Positions 7,223 to 14,629 of a DNA stretch of 15,813 nt are shown here, piece by piece (the stretch's first letter is position 1; each line of letters opens with the position of its first letter). The translations under genes were made by a program, and so were the position numbers. The DNA comes from a bacterium. Lineage in GTDB: Bacteria; Desulfobacterota; UBA8473. The DNA lies in the NCBI GenBank assembly GCA_009773075.1, contig WOUX01000015.1:1-15813 (forward strand), read 5' to 3'. The notes below the pieces were generated by a model. It ran no database searches. It was not told the DNA's origin and saw nothing but the letters and a program-made list of their open reading frames with translations.

Positions 7223-8566
7223 ATGAAATTAAAAGAACGTGTGAACCTAATCAGCCTGGGTTGTTCGAAAAATCTTGTTGATACCGAGGTGATGCTGGGA
7301 TTATTAATTGAAAACGGTTACCAGATATCCCAGAGAGAGGAAGAAGCCGAAATAATCATAGTTAACACCTGTAGCTTTGTTAAAGAGGCAAAAGAGGAGT
7401 CTATAGAGACAATACTGGAATTGGCAGAACTCAAGAAGAAGGGAAACTGCCGTCTCTTAGTTGTAACAGGATGTCTGCCCCAGCGTTATCAGGATGCCCT
7501 TGTAGAGGAACTGCCTGAGGTAGATCTCTTTATCGGTACCGGAGAGTTCCAAAAGGTGGTTGAAATTTTAGACAGAGTAAAGGAATCTGCAAATCCGTCA
7601 AAAAGTTATATTGGTGTCCCCCAGTTTATATATACCGATAAAACCCCCAGGGTGAATACCTTTGCTGATTATAGTGCTTATGTTAAGATAGCGGAAGGGT
7701 GTTCTAATTTTTGTTCTTACTGTGTTATCGGGAAAATACGGGGCCAATTTCGCAGTAGACCCCCGGACCATATTATAAGTGAAGTAAAAAATCTAGTGGG
7801 AATGGGGGTAAAAGAAATCAATCTAATTGGGCAGGATACTACCCTATATGGCAGAGATCTTAATCCAGTTACAGATCTGGAAGAATTGTTAAAGAAATTG
7901 ACTAAAATTGACAAACTTGAATGGATTCGCACCTTATATACTCATCCTGCCCATTTCACTGAAGGTCTGGTTAAGGCAATAAAAGAAGAGGAAAAGGTCT
8001 GTAACTATGTAGATCTGCCAATACAGCACATCAATGATAAGATATTAGAAGCTATGAACCGAAAGACAAAGGGTAGGTTTATCCGGAAATTGATAGAAAG
8101 ACTGAGAAAAGAAGTTCCAAATATTTGTATTCGTACCTCTCTGATCGTTGGGTTCCCGGGGGAAACCGACGAGCAATTTGAGGAGTTGTTGAGATTTGTT
8201 AAGGACGTTGAGTTTGATAGACTGGGTGCCTTTGAGTATTCCAGGGAAGAGGGTACGCCGGCATCTACCTTTCCGGATCAAATTTCGAAAAGAATAAAGA
8301 CAAAAAGATACAGAAGATTAATGGAAACCCAGAAAGAGATTGCATTGAGGAATAATAAAAGACTTATAGGCACTACTACAAGGGTTCTCATAGAAGGAGT
8401 AAATGAGGATACTGGATTATTGAAAGGAAGAATCCCCTCACAAGCTCCGGAGATAGATGGGGTAACTTACCTTGCCAAGGGTCAGGCGGATCCGGGTGAA
8501 ATTTTTGATGTTGTTATTACGGATGTCCATGAGTATGACTTGATTGGAAAACTGATGATCAAATAA
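7223..8566 (+). CDS. rimO: Ribosomal protein S12 methylthiotransferase RimO
   Basis: RimO is a radical-SAM enzyme that adds a methylthio group to the conserved aspartate of ribosomal protein S12. The 447 residues show the three parts in order: an N-terminal MTTase domain with cluster cysteines C14 (SLGCSKN), C50 (NTCSF) and C84 (TGCLPQR); the radical-SAM core with C160, C164 and C167 (EGCSNFCSYC) and the RimO-type IRGQFRSR sequence right after; and a C-terminal TRAM domain from about residue 380. The SLGCSKN start and RGxFRSR block favour RimO over MiaB. The ATG at 7223 has no clear Shine-Dalgarno sequence, unlike most genes here. No terminator is evident after it. Confidence 0.95.
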   Translation: MKLKERVNLISLGCSKNLVDTEVMLGLLIENGYQISQREEEAEIIIVNTCSFVKEAKEESIETILELAELKKKGNCRLLVVTGCLPQRYQDALVEELPEVDLFIGTGEFQKVVEILDRVKESANPSKSYIGVPQFIYTDKTPRVNTFADYSAYVKIAEGCSNFCSYCVIGKIRGQFRSRPPDHIISEVKNLVGMGVKEINLIGQDTTLYGRDLNPVTDLEELLKKLTKIDKLEWIRTLYTHPAHFTEGLVKAIKEEEKVCNYVDLPIQHINDKILEAMNRKTKGRFIRKLIERLRKEVPNICIRTSLIVGFPGETDEQFEELLRFVKDVEFDRLGAFEYSREEGTPASTFPDQISKRIKTKRYRRLMETQKEIALRNNKRLIGTTTRVLIEGVNEDTGLLKGRIPSQAPEIDGVTYLAKGQADPGEIFDVVITDVHEYDLIGKLMIK

Positions 8567-8583
8567 AAAAGACCATTTTTAGA

Positions 8584-8611
8584 TTGACAAAAAATGAATT
8601 TTTTGTATTAT
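8584..8611 (+). promoter_or_regulatory. Strong promoter with palindrome between -35 and -10
   Basis: A perfect -35, TTGACA (8584-8589), and a 5-of-6 -10, TATTAT (8606-8611), are 16 bases apart. ACAAAAAA (8587-8594) and TTTTTTGT (8599-8606) form a perfect 8-base inverted repeat around TGAA, overlapping both boxes. That position would suit a repressor site, though the A/T-only arms could be simple sequence bias. It should drive the dksA-like gene and probably rfaE1 and beyond. Confidence 0.75.
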
Positions 8612-8674
8612 CCGTTTCCTAATCAGGTGTTATTGCTATTGAGAGATAATACCATGGTAATTCGTATTCATTCA

Positions 8675-8702
8675 CAGTTTACGGTTTGCAGTTAACAGTT
8701 GG
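8675..8702 (+). repeat. Heptameric tandem repeat, four units
   Basis: Four 7-base units follow one another: CAGTTTA, CGGTTTG, CAGTTAA, CAGTTGG. They share the period and consensus of the tract at 109-143, here in the plus orientation. The tract lies in the untranslated leader of the dksA-like gene, downstream of its promoter, so it is transcribed. Confidence 0.6.
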
Positions 8703-8737
8703 CAAAAACTAAAATACAATTTAAAAGGGAGCTGTTT

Positions 8738-9151
8738 GTGTACGAATCAGCAAAAGAACTATTACTGAAAATGAAAGAAGGTATACTGAACGAGATAATA
8801 GAGAGTATGAAGGAGGAGTCAAACAAGTCCCGGTTTGAATTGGGGGATATCATTGATTTAGCTGGTGATGAAAGAGACAGAGAACTGTCCCTTCTGCTGT
8901 GCGACCGTGACAGGAAGAAAATTATTGAAATAGAGGAGGCATTGGAAAAGATTGAGGAAGGAACATATGGTATCTGTGAAAGATGCAGAAAAAAAATCAA
9001 TGAGAATCGATTAAAAGTAATGCCTTTTGCTCGGTTATGTGTGCCTTGCAAGAGCGAGTTAGAAAAAGAAGAACCCAAGGTTAAGAGAGTAAGTGAGGGT
9101 GTGGTTTATCGGAATCTGGTATATATGGATACTGATGAAGACGAGGATTAG
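8738..9151 (+). CDS. DksA/TraR-type C4 zinc-finger protein
   Basis: A 137-residue protein of the DksA/TraR family, whose members bind the RNA polymerase secondary channel, often with ppGpp, and alter promoter choice. From the proposed start, a helical coiled-coil part (about 1-70) contains the family stretch DLAGDERDRELS, followed by the zinc finger with C80, C83, C101 and C104 (GICERC, LCVPC) and an acidic tail. I chose GTG at 8738 because AAGGGAG ends seven bases before it; a TTG at 8699 would extend the protein by 13 residues, but it lies inside the heptad repeat and lacks a ribosome site. Whether it is a true DksA or one of the shorter TraR-like paralogues common in this kind of genome cannot be decided. 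It is followed by rfaE1 after 19 bases. Confidence 0.85.
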   Translation: MYESAKELLLKMKEGILNEIIESMKEESNKSRFELGDIIDLAGDERDRELSLLLCDRDRKKIIEIEEALEKIEEGTYGICERCRKKINENRLKVMPFARLCVPCKSELEKEEPKVKRVSEGVVYRNLVYMDTDEDED

Positions 9152-9170
9152 TTAAAGGATAAATATTAGG

Positions 9171-10178
9171 ATGAGAAGGATACTGAGTACTAGAAGAGGA
9201 CTGGAAATTATATCGAAGTTCGAAAAATCAAAGATCCTTGTAATCGGTGATATAATGGTAGATCAGTTTGTATGGGGAAAGGTATCCAGAATTTCTCCTG
9301 AAGCCCCTGTTCCTGTGGTTAATGTTACCTCCGAGAGCCTGCTTTTAGGTGGTGCCGCTAATGTAGTAAACAACATTTGCTCTTTGGAGGGAAAGGTACT
9401 GGTGTGTGGAGTAGTTGGAAATGATGAGATGGGGAATAAACTAATTGGTGATCTCAGGGATATGGGAGTTGATCCCGATGGAATAATTGTTGAGAATAAC
9501 CGCCCTACCACGGTAAAGACAAGAATAATAGCCCATAGCCAACAGGTAGTTAGGTACGACCGTGAAGATATCTCAGAGATTACTCTGGACAGTATGCAGA
9601 AGGCCATTTCGTACCTCAGAAAGAATTTGAATGGTTTAGATGCCGTTATTATATCAGATTATGGAAAGGGGGTAGTCTCTGAACAACTTATCAGGGAAGT
9701 CCTCCGTATTGTCAGGGACAACGAGAAGATAATATGCGTTGATCCAAAGGTAAGCAAATTTTCTTTTTATAAGGGTGTCACAGTAATCACACCTAATAAT
9801 AATGAGGCTAGTGAGGCTTCTGGCATTGAGATTAAAGATGAAGAGACTTTGCTGCGAGTTGGGGAGGTTTTGTTAAATAAATTAGCCTGTAAATTGCTTT
9901 TAATTACTCGTGGCGAAGAGGGTATGACTTTGTTTGAGGGGAATGGAGATGTAACTCATATTCCAACTCTGGCAAAAGAGGTCTATGATGTAACTGGAGC
10001 TGGTGACACAGTAATAAGCGCTCTGACACTGGGATTAACAGTAGGGGCTTCTTTAAAAGAGGCAGCAGTTATTGCCAATTATGCCGCTGGGATTGTAGTA
10101 GGAGAGATAGGAACGGCTGCAGTAACCAGGAGTGAGTTAATAGAAGCAATAAAGAGAAACAAAGTCAGAAAAGGATGA
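9171..10178 (+). CDS. rfaE1: D-glycero-beta-D-manno-heptose-7-phosphate kinase
   Basis: A 335-residue PfkB/ribokinase-family sugar kinase that phosphorylates heptose 7-phosphate to the 1,7-bisphosphate for ADP-heptose and LPS inner-core synthesis. Diagnostic blocks: VIGDIMVDQFVWGKVSRISPE near 24-44, the substrate site GGAANV at 60-65, and the ATP/anion-hole motif DVTGAGDT at 273-280 with catalytic D279. The phrase ISPEAPVPVV is typical of the RfaE kinase domain. It lacks the nucleotidyltransferase domain of the fused HldE, so a separate RfaE2/HldC should exist elsewhere. ATG at 9171 has AAAGGA upstream; the stop overlaps the DUF4416 start (ATGA at 10175-10178). Confidence 0.92.
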   Translation: MRRILSTRRGLEIISKFEKSKILVIGDIMVDQFVWGKVSRISPEAPVPVVNVTSESLLLGGAANVVNNICSLEGKVLVCGVVGNDEMGNKLIGDLRDMGVDPDGIIVENNRPTTVKTRIIAHSQQVVRYDREDISEITLDSMQKAISYLRKNLNGLDAVIISDYGKGVVSEQLIREVLRIVRDNEKIICVDPKVSKFSFYKGVTVITPNNNEASEASGIEIKDEETLLRVGEVLLNKLACKLLLITRGEEGMTLFEGNGDVTHIPTLAKEVYDVTGAGDTVISALTLGLTVGASLKEAAVIANYAAGIVVGEIGTAAVTRSELIEAIKRNKVRKG

Positions 10179-10702
10179 GCAAGCCTAAGGCTCCTGAGCC
10201 AGTTAAATTGATAGCAAGTATATTTTCTCAAACCCAAGAGTTGATTACAGCAGTCACAAAAGAGTTATCTAAGAAATTTGGCAGTATTGATTTTATTTCT
10301 GAGATATTCCCTTTTGAATCTACATCATACTATGAAAAAGAGATGGGTAAGGGGTTGATTCGAAGGTTTTTCTCATTTAATAAAATGGTTTTGCCCTATA
10401 GGTTGTCCCATATAAAACTCTATACCAATAAAATAGAGGGTAATTTTTCTGACCATCAAGGAAACAGAAGGTTGAACATTGACCCTGGTTATATTTCTTT
10501 AAGCCATCTCATACTGGCAACAGGAAAAGGGTATGCTCACAGACCCTATTTAAGAGATGGAATATATGCTGATTTGACCCTGATATATGAAGATAAAAGC
10601 TTTCATGCTTTAGATTGGACATATCCTGACTATAGGTCTAAAGATATAATAGAATTGATGAATACAATTAGAAAAAAATATGTGTTTCAACTTAAGAGTT
10701 GA
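10175..10702 (+). CDS. DUF4416 family protein, function unknown
   Basis: A 175-residue protein that I recognise as DUF4416: start PKAPEPVKLIASIFS, then DFISEIFPFESTSYYEKEMG, the block LNIDPGYISLSHLILAT and the end HALDWTYPDYRS. It has no signal peptide or membrane segment, so it is probably cytosolic. Some database entries call the family GTP-binding, but I see no Walker A motif to support this. It overlaps the rfaE1 stop by four bases, so translation is coupled. Placement between LPS heptose synthesis and yicC/gmk hints at an envelope or RNA-related job, but nothing more specific can be said. Confidence 0.85.
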   Translation: MSKPKAPEPVKLIASIFSQTQELITAVTKELSKKFGSIDFISEIFPFESTSYYEKEMGKGLIRRFFSFNKMVLPYRLSHIKLYTNKIEGNFSDHQGNRRLNIDPGYISLSHLILATGKGYAHRPYLRDGIYADLTLIYEDKSFHALDWTYPDYRSKDIIELMNTIRKKYVFQLKS

Positions 10703-10716
10703 AAGAGAAGAGAATT

Positions 10717-11584
10717 ATGTTAAAGAGTATGACAGGGTATGGCTCTGGAGAATGTGTCTTCGAAGGTGGCCGTATAGTTGTTGAGGTTAAATCGGTTAAT
10801 CACAGGTACATGGATATCTCTTGCAAACTGCCCAGGAGATTTTCTTCTATGGAAAGTCAGATAAGAAAGACTGTCTCCAAGAGATTTTCCAGGGGGCGTT
10901 TTGAGGTTATTGTCCAATCAGGGTTTGACATAGAAGAGAACCAAGGGCGAGGGTTTGAGTTAAATCTTCCTTTAGCACAAGAGTATTGTTCTGTTTTAAA
11001 AGAGTTAAAAGACAGATTACATCTGAGTGAAGAAATCAGCTTAAGTTTGTTCACAGATGTTAGAGATATAATTGTTGCTAAAGATATAGAATCTAACCAG
11101 GAAGGGGAGGAAAAGGCGTTTAATGAGGCATTTAACAATGCCTTAAATTCTCTGGAAAGGATGAGGGAATCTGAAGGAGAAATACTTTATAAAGACCTTT
11201 TGGAGAGATTGAATAGTGTTGAAAAGCTAATTGACAGTATTAGGATTAGGTCCCCGCAGGTATTGGTATTTTACAGAGACAGACTTGCCAGAAGAGTTAA
11301 GGAACTGGGCGAAGTTTTTGAAGTTGATCAACAACGACTTAACCAGGAAATAGCCTTCCTTGCAGAAAGGAGTGACATTACCGAAGAGTCATCTTGAACA
11401 ATTCGAGATGATAATGAGCATGAATGATCCTGCAGGAAGAAAATTGGATTTTCTGCTTCAAGAGATAAATCGTGAAGTCAATACCATAGCCTCCAAGGCC
11501 AATGATGCTGATATTTCCCAGAAAGCTGTAGAGATCAAAAGTGAGCTGGAAAAGATAAGAGAACAGATTCAAAATATAGAATAA
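10717..11584 (+). pseudogene. yicC: YicC/YloC-family endoribonuclease, broken by a small deletion
   Basis: The first frame starts at the ATG 10717 with the family signature MLKSMTGYGSGE (a TTG at 10699 is less likely) and runs to a stop at 11397 after SDITEE. The second frame carries on at SHLEQFEMIM and ends with the family C-terminus KANDADIS...ELEKIREQIQNIE at 11584. In intact relatives about five residues (of the type IVRLK) lie between the EE and the SHL, so about 17 bases seem to be missing near 11388, shifting the frame. Combined length would be about 290 residues, as usual for YicC. The family has been reported to be an RNase. The second frame has a possible ATG/TTG start but no good ribosome site. 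The otherwise perfect conservation on both sides suggests a very recent lesion or a sequence error. Confidence 0.8.
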
Positions 11585-11589
11585 CTTAT

Positions 11590-11761
11590 ATCAAGTATTG
11601 ATGGACTTGTAAAAAGTCAAAATTGGGATGGCAAAGTAAAAAGCTCCAGATGCAAGGCGCGCAAATCCTGAAGAGTGAGACGTACTTTTAAAGGTACACC
11701 GCAACGACGAAGGATGCAGCGCAACACCGCAGATGGACTTTTTACGAAGCCATCAAGTATT
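11590..11761. mobile_element. MITE-like palindromic element flanked by 10-bp direct repeats
   Basis: The 205-base gap between yicC and remA holds a non-coding element. ATCAAGTATT occurs at 11590-11599 and again at 11752-11761. Between them, the terminal motif GATGG...GTAAAAAG is present at 11600-11616 and 11627-11643, and inverted at 11737-11754 (CTTTTTACGAAGCCATC). The core from 11627 to 11754 is an imperfect palindrome centred at about 11689, where GTACTTTT (11682-11689) faces AAAGGTAC (11690-11697). No protein is encoded. It is a non-autonomous element or a REP-like unit. From memory, similar sequences occur in Desulfobacterota genomes, but I cannot verify this here. It would be transcribed with its neighbours and could fold as RNA. 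Confidence 0.7.
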
Positions 11762-11789
11762 CTAAATTCTAAAAAGTCGGAGGATTTCA

Positions 11790-12047
11790 ATGAGTTTAAA
11801 ATTATTAAATATCGGGTTTGGAAATGTGGTTGTGTCATCAAGGGTGATAGCAATTGTTTCTCCTAGTTCGGCTCCAATGAAGAGGCTGAAAGATGAAGCA
11901 AAAAAGGATAAAAGACTTATAGATGCTTCTCAGGGAAGGAAGACCAGGTCTATTATTGTTACCGATAGTAACCATGTTATACTATCTGCGGTCCAGGCAG
12001 AAACGGTTGCGCAAAGATTCGATTCCGATGATTCAAAGACAACTTAG
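11790..12047 (+). CDS. remA: RemA family (DUF370) regulator
   Basis: An 85-residue protein of the RemA/DUF370 family: LNIGFGNVVVSSRVIAIVSPSSAPMKRL at the start and GRKTRSIIVTDSNHVILSAVQAETVAQR in the middle. In B. subtilis RemA is a DNA-binding activator of matrix and osmoprotection genes; its role in diderm bacteria is not established. The ATG at 11790 has CGGAGGA at 11778-11784, and the MITE-like element ends only 28 bases before the start. yicC-remA-gmk is a common gene order, which supports the call. Confidence 0.93.
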   Translation: MSLKLLNIGFGNVVVSSRVIAIVSPSSAPMKRLKDEAKKDKRLIDASQGRKTRSIIVTDSNHVILSAVQAETVAQRFDSDDSKTT

Positions 12048-12100
12048 AACCTGAACCCACCTATTAGATTCATTCAAATGGAGAGCTTTGAAGGTCTCAA

Positions 12101-12712
12101 ATGAACAAAGAGGGATTGTTATTTATAATATCAGCTCCATCTGGTGCTGGCAAAACATCCTTATGTAAAGAGGTTGTAAAATTATTTCCTAATTTATATC
12201 ACTCAGTATCTTATACTACAAGGCTTCCTCGGCCAGGAGAGAAAGATGGTGAAGATTATCTTTTTGTCTCTAAAGATAAGTTCCAGAAGATGATAGATGA
12301 TAGGAGATTTGTCGAATGGGCTGAGATTCATGGTAATAGATATGGGACAACCATAGATTCGTTAAAAGAGTACCGGCATAAGGGAATTGACATAATTCTC
12401 GATATAGATGGACAAGGGGGCAGACAACTTAAGAATGAGTATCCAGACGGCATCTATGTATTTATTCTTCCCCCTTCATGGAAGGATTTGGAAGAGAGGT
12501 TACGATTAAGGAGTACAGATAGTGATGAGGATATTGAAAAGCGGTTAAGAAATGCAAAAGAAGAACTTCAGTACATTTATCACTATGATTACATAGTGGT
12601 GAATAATGATTTAGAAGAGGCAGTATCCGCACTGAAATCAATAATAATCGCGGAGAAGTCCCGAAGAGAGAGGGTTTTGCCGTTGGTTAAGGGTCTCTTT
12701 CAACTGCCCTAA
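12101..12712 (+). CDS. gmk: Guanylate kinase
   Basis: Gmk phosphorylates GMP to GDP with ATP. The 203 residues match the family. P-loop SAPSGAGKTS is at 11-20; GMP-binding residues lie in SYTTRLPRPGEKDGEDYLFVS (about 37-58) and FVEWAEIHGNRYGT near 68-81; DIDGQGGRQLK is near 99-109; and the LID arginines are in RLRLRSTDS. The ATG at 12101 has AAGG six bases before. It follows remA by 53 bases. rpoZ, often next after gmk, is absent here; pyrF follows instead. Confidence 0.97.
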   Translation: MNKEGLLFIISAPSGAGKTSLCKEVVKLFPNLYHSVSYTTRLPRPGEKDGEDYLFVSKDKFQKMIDDRRFVEWAEIHGNRYGTTIDSLKEYRHKGIDIILDIDGQGGRQLKNEYPDGIYVFILPPSWKDLEERLRLRSTDSDEDIEKRLRNAKEELQYIYHYDYIVVNNDLEEAVSALKSIIIAEKSRRERVLPLVKGLFQLP

Positions 12713-12754
12713 AGTTTTAATAACATGCTTTAGATAATAAAGAAGGTAAATTTA

Positions 12755-13492
12755 GTGTTGGTTAAAGGTGTCAATCCAAAAGATAGGCTTATTATAGCCC
12801 TGGATGTAGATAACCTTCAGGATGCTAAAAGACTGGTAGAGCAACTTCGGGATTATGCGGGGATTTTTAAAGTAGGGAAACAACTCTATACCAACACTGG
12901 GCCTGAGATTTTAGAGATAATCCACAAAAATGGGGGAAAGGTATTCTTAGACTTAAAGTTTCATGATATTCCCAATACAGTTGCCAAAGCTGGACAGGAG
13001 GCTGTAAAGCTTAAGGTGTTTATGTATAACCTTCACGCCCTGGGCGGTTTTGATATGATGAAGATGGCTGTTGATTTTACAAAGGCTAAAGCCAGGGAAC
13101 TGCATATCCCAAGACCTATTATATTGGCGGTGACACTGCTTACCAGCTTGAATGAGAAGGATATTAGAGAGGTTGGGATTAACTCTTCAGTAGATGATGA
13201 AGTTCTTCGACTAGCCAAGCTTTCCAAGAAAGCAGGGGTTGACGGTGTAGTAGCTTCCCCAAGAGAAGTTAAGATAATCAGAGAAAACCTCGGTGAAGAC
13301 TTTATAATTGTAACTCCTGGCATAAGACCAAAGCCTGAAGTCATTGATGACCAGAAACGTATTATGACTCCTAAAGAAGCCATACTAGCAGGTTCGGATT
13401 TTATAGTAATCGGTCGTCCCATAATTGAAGCCGTAGACCCGGTTGAGTCGGCTAAAGGGATTTTAGAGGATATGAAAGGATTGGCAGTGTAA
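12755..13492 (+). CDS. pyrF: Orotidine 5'-phosphate decarboxylase
   Basis: PyrF decarboxylates OMP to UMP, the last step of de novo pyrimidine synthesis. The 245-residue TIM-barrel protein carries LIIALDVDNL near 12-21, the catalytic DLKFHDIPNT at 66-75 (D66, K68, D71), VTPGIRP near 184-190 and the phosphate-binding VIGRPI near the end. This is the short bacterial class. The likely start is GTG at 12755, with AGAAGG at 12741-12746; TTG at 12758 is adjacent. It is the last plus-strand gene and converges on argC with only 37 bases between the stop codons and no clear terminator there. Confidence 0.96.
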   Translation: MLVKGVNPKDRLIIALDVDNLQDAKRLVEQLRDYAGIFKVGKQLYTNTGPEILEIIHKNGGKVFLDLKFHDIPNTVAKAGQEAVKLKVFMYNLHALGGFDMMKMAVDFTKAKARELHIPRPIILAVTLLTSLNEKDIREVGINSSVDDEVLRLAKLSKKAGVDGVVASPREVKIIRENLGEDFIIVTPGIRPKPEVIDDQKRIMTPKEAILAGSDFIVIGRPIIEAVDPVESAKGILEDMKGLAV

Positions 13493-13529
13493 AGGTTCTC
13501 CCCTGGGGTATAGGAAGGAGCTTTAAATA

Positions 13530-14567
13530 TCAAGGGAAGGGAGTAAGGTTATCTATCCCTGAATCTTCAGAGAATCCACACATAATATTCATATTTTGAA
13601 CCGCCTGACCTGAAGCCCCCTTAACAAGATTGTCTATTACCGATATTACTATTATCCTCTTCGTTCTTGGATCGAATTGGATGCCTATATCACAGAAATT
13701 GGTGCCTTTTACAAAGGATATATTGGGAAAGTTACCTTCGGGATATATCCTTACAAATCTCTCTTTCTGATAGAAGTCTGTGTATATCCTTATCAGCTCT
13801 GATGTCGAGATATCTTTAAGAGATTTTGAATATATAGTACTCAGTATACCTCTGCTTGTTGGTATCAAATGCGGGGTAAAAGAGATAATTATTTCTTCAC
13901 CAGCAAGGAGGCTTAACTCCTGTTCCATCTCAGGGGTATGCCTGTGCTGTCCTATCTTATATGCCTTAAGCCCTTCATTAACTTCACAGAAAAGATATTC
14001 CGTTGCCACTGTCCGACCTGCCCCTGAGGTACCTGACTTAGAGTCAACAACTATACTATTTAAGTCTATCATCTTGTTCTTTAATAAAGGTGCCAATCCA
14101 AATATGACACTGGTTGGGTAACAACCAGGATTGGCAACCAGTGTTGCCTTTCTTATTTCAGCCCTGTAGAATTCAGGGAGACCATAGACGGCATCCTTCA
14201 AGAGACTTGGGGAGGTGTGTTTACAATACCACTTTTCATAAACCTCATGATTGTTAAAACGGTAATCTGCGCTCAAGTCTACTATTTTTTTTCCCTTCTC
14301 CATGAATTGGGGGACTATATCCATGGCTGCCTTATGGGGTAAGCACGAGAATACGAAATCGGAAAGATCATAGATTGCTTCTGTAGATGGGTGAATGAAT
14401 TTAATATCCGTCTCTCTTGCAAAGACGGGAAAAACCTCTGATACTCTAACTCCATTAAACCTTCTCGATGTCAATGCAGTGATTTCCACACAGGGATGTC
14501 TGAGCAGAAGCCTGATCAGTTCCTGCCCAGTATATCCACTGGCACCTATTATAGCAACTCTTAGCAT
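13530..14567 (-). CDS. argC: N-acetyl-gamma-glutamyl-phosphate reductase
   Basis: ArgC reduces N-acetylglutamyl phosphate to the semialdehyde with NADPH, the third step of arginine synthesis. The 345-residue protein has the NADP-binding GASGYTGQELIRLL at 8-21, the catalytic cysteine C149 in VANPGCYPTS, SGTSGAGRT at 178-186 and the conserved GQHRHTPEMEQ at 206-216. The ATG (14567) follows TTGGAGAG. A strong terminator of the preceding rpsI ends less than 20 bases before the start, so argC needs either read-through or a promoter inside rpsI. rplM-rpsI-argC order is familiar in Desulfobacterota-like genomes. Confidence 0.96.
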   Translation of the reverse strand: MLRVAIIGASGYTGQELIRLLLRHPCVEITALTSRRFNGVRVSEVFPVFARETDIKFIHPSTEAIYDLSDFVFSCLPHKAAMDIVPQFMEKGKKIVDLSADYRFNNHEVYEKWYCKHTSPSLLKDAVYGLPEFYRAEIRKATLVANPGCYPTSVIFGLAPLLKNKMIDLNSIVVDSKSGTSGAGRTVATEYLFCEVNEGLKAYKIGQHRHTPEMEQELSLLAGEEIIISFTPHLIPTSRGILSTIYSKSLKDISTSELIRIYTDFYQKERFVRIYPEGNFPNISFVKGTNFCDIGIQFDPRTKRIIVISVIDNLVKGASGQAVQNMNIMCGFSEDSGIDNLTPFP

Positions 14568-14584
14568 ATTTCTTTCTCTCCAAC

Positions 14585-14614
14585 AAAAAAAGGAAGGCCA
14601 GAGGGCCTTCCTTT
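14585..14614 (-). terminator. Strong intrinsic terminator between rpsI and argC
   Basis: On the minus strand AAAGGAAGGCC pairs perfectly with GGCCTTCCTTT (11 pairs, 4-base loop, 14589-14614) and runs straight into a T-run (plus-strand A-run 14585-14591). It begins 15 bases after the rpsI stop and abuts the argC ribosome site. Read on the plus strand it has only four T after the stem. Confidence 0.9.
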
Positions 14615-14629
14615 TGGCGCAGCCAAACT

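Noticed and set aside
8692..9078. 128-codon minus-strand open frame opposite the dksA-like gene
   Set aside because: Very serine- and phenylalanine-rich, the mirror of glutamate- and lysine-rich codons on the plus strand, with no ribosome site or motif.
11675..11866. 63-codon frame through the MITE-like element into remA
   Set aside because: It follows the palindrome and then reads remA out of frame; basic low-quality composition and no ribosome site.
12078..12104. Eight-codon open frame overlapping the gmk start as ATGA
   Set aside because: A leader peptide is conceivable, but there is no ribosome site before it and short frames of this size are common by chance.
13033..13533. 166-codon minus-strand open frame opposite pyrF
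   Set aside because: It is antisense to a complete pyrF with all catalytic motifs; its serine- and isoleucine-rich composition is what the reverse of such a gene gives, and I recognise no domain.
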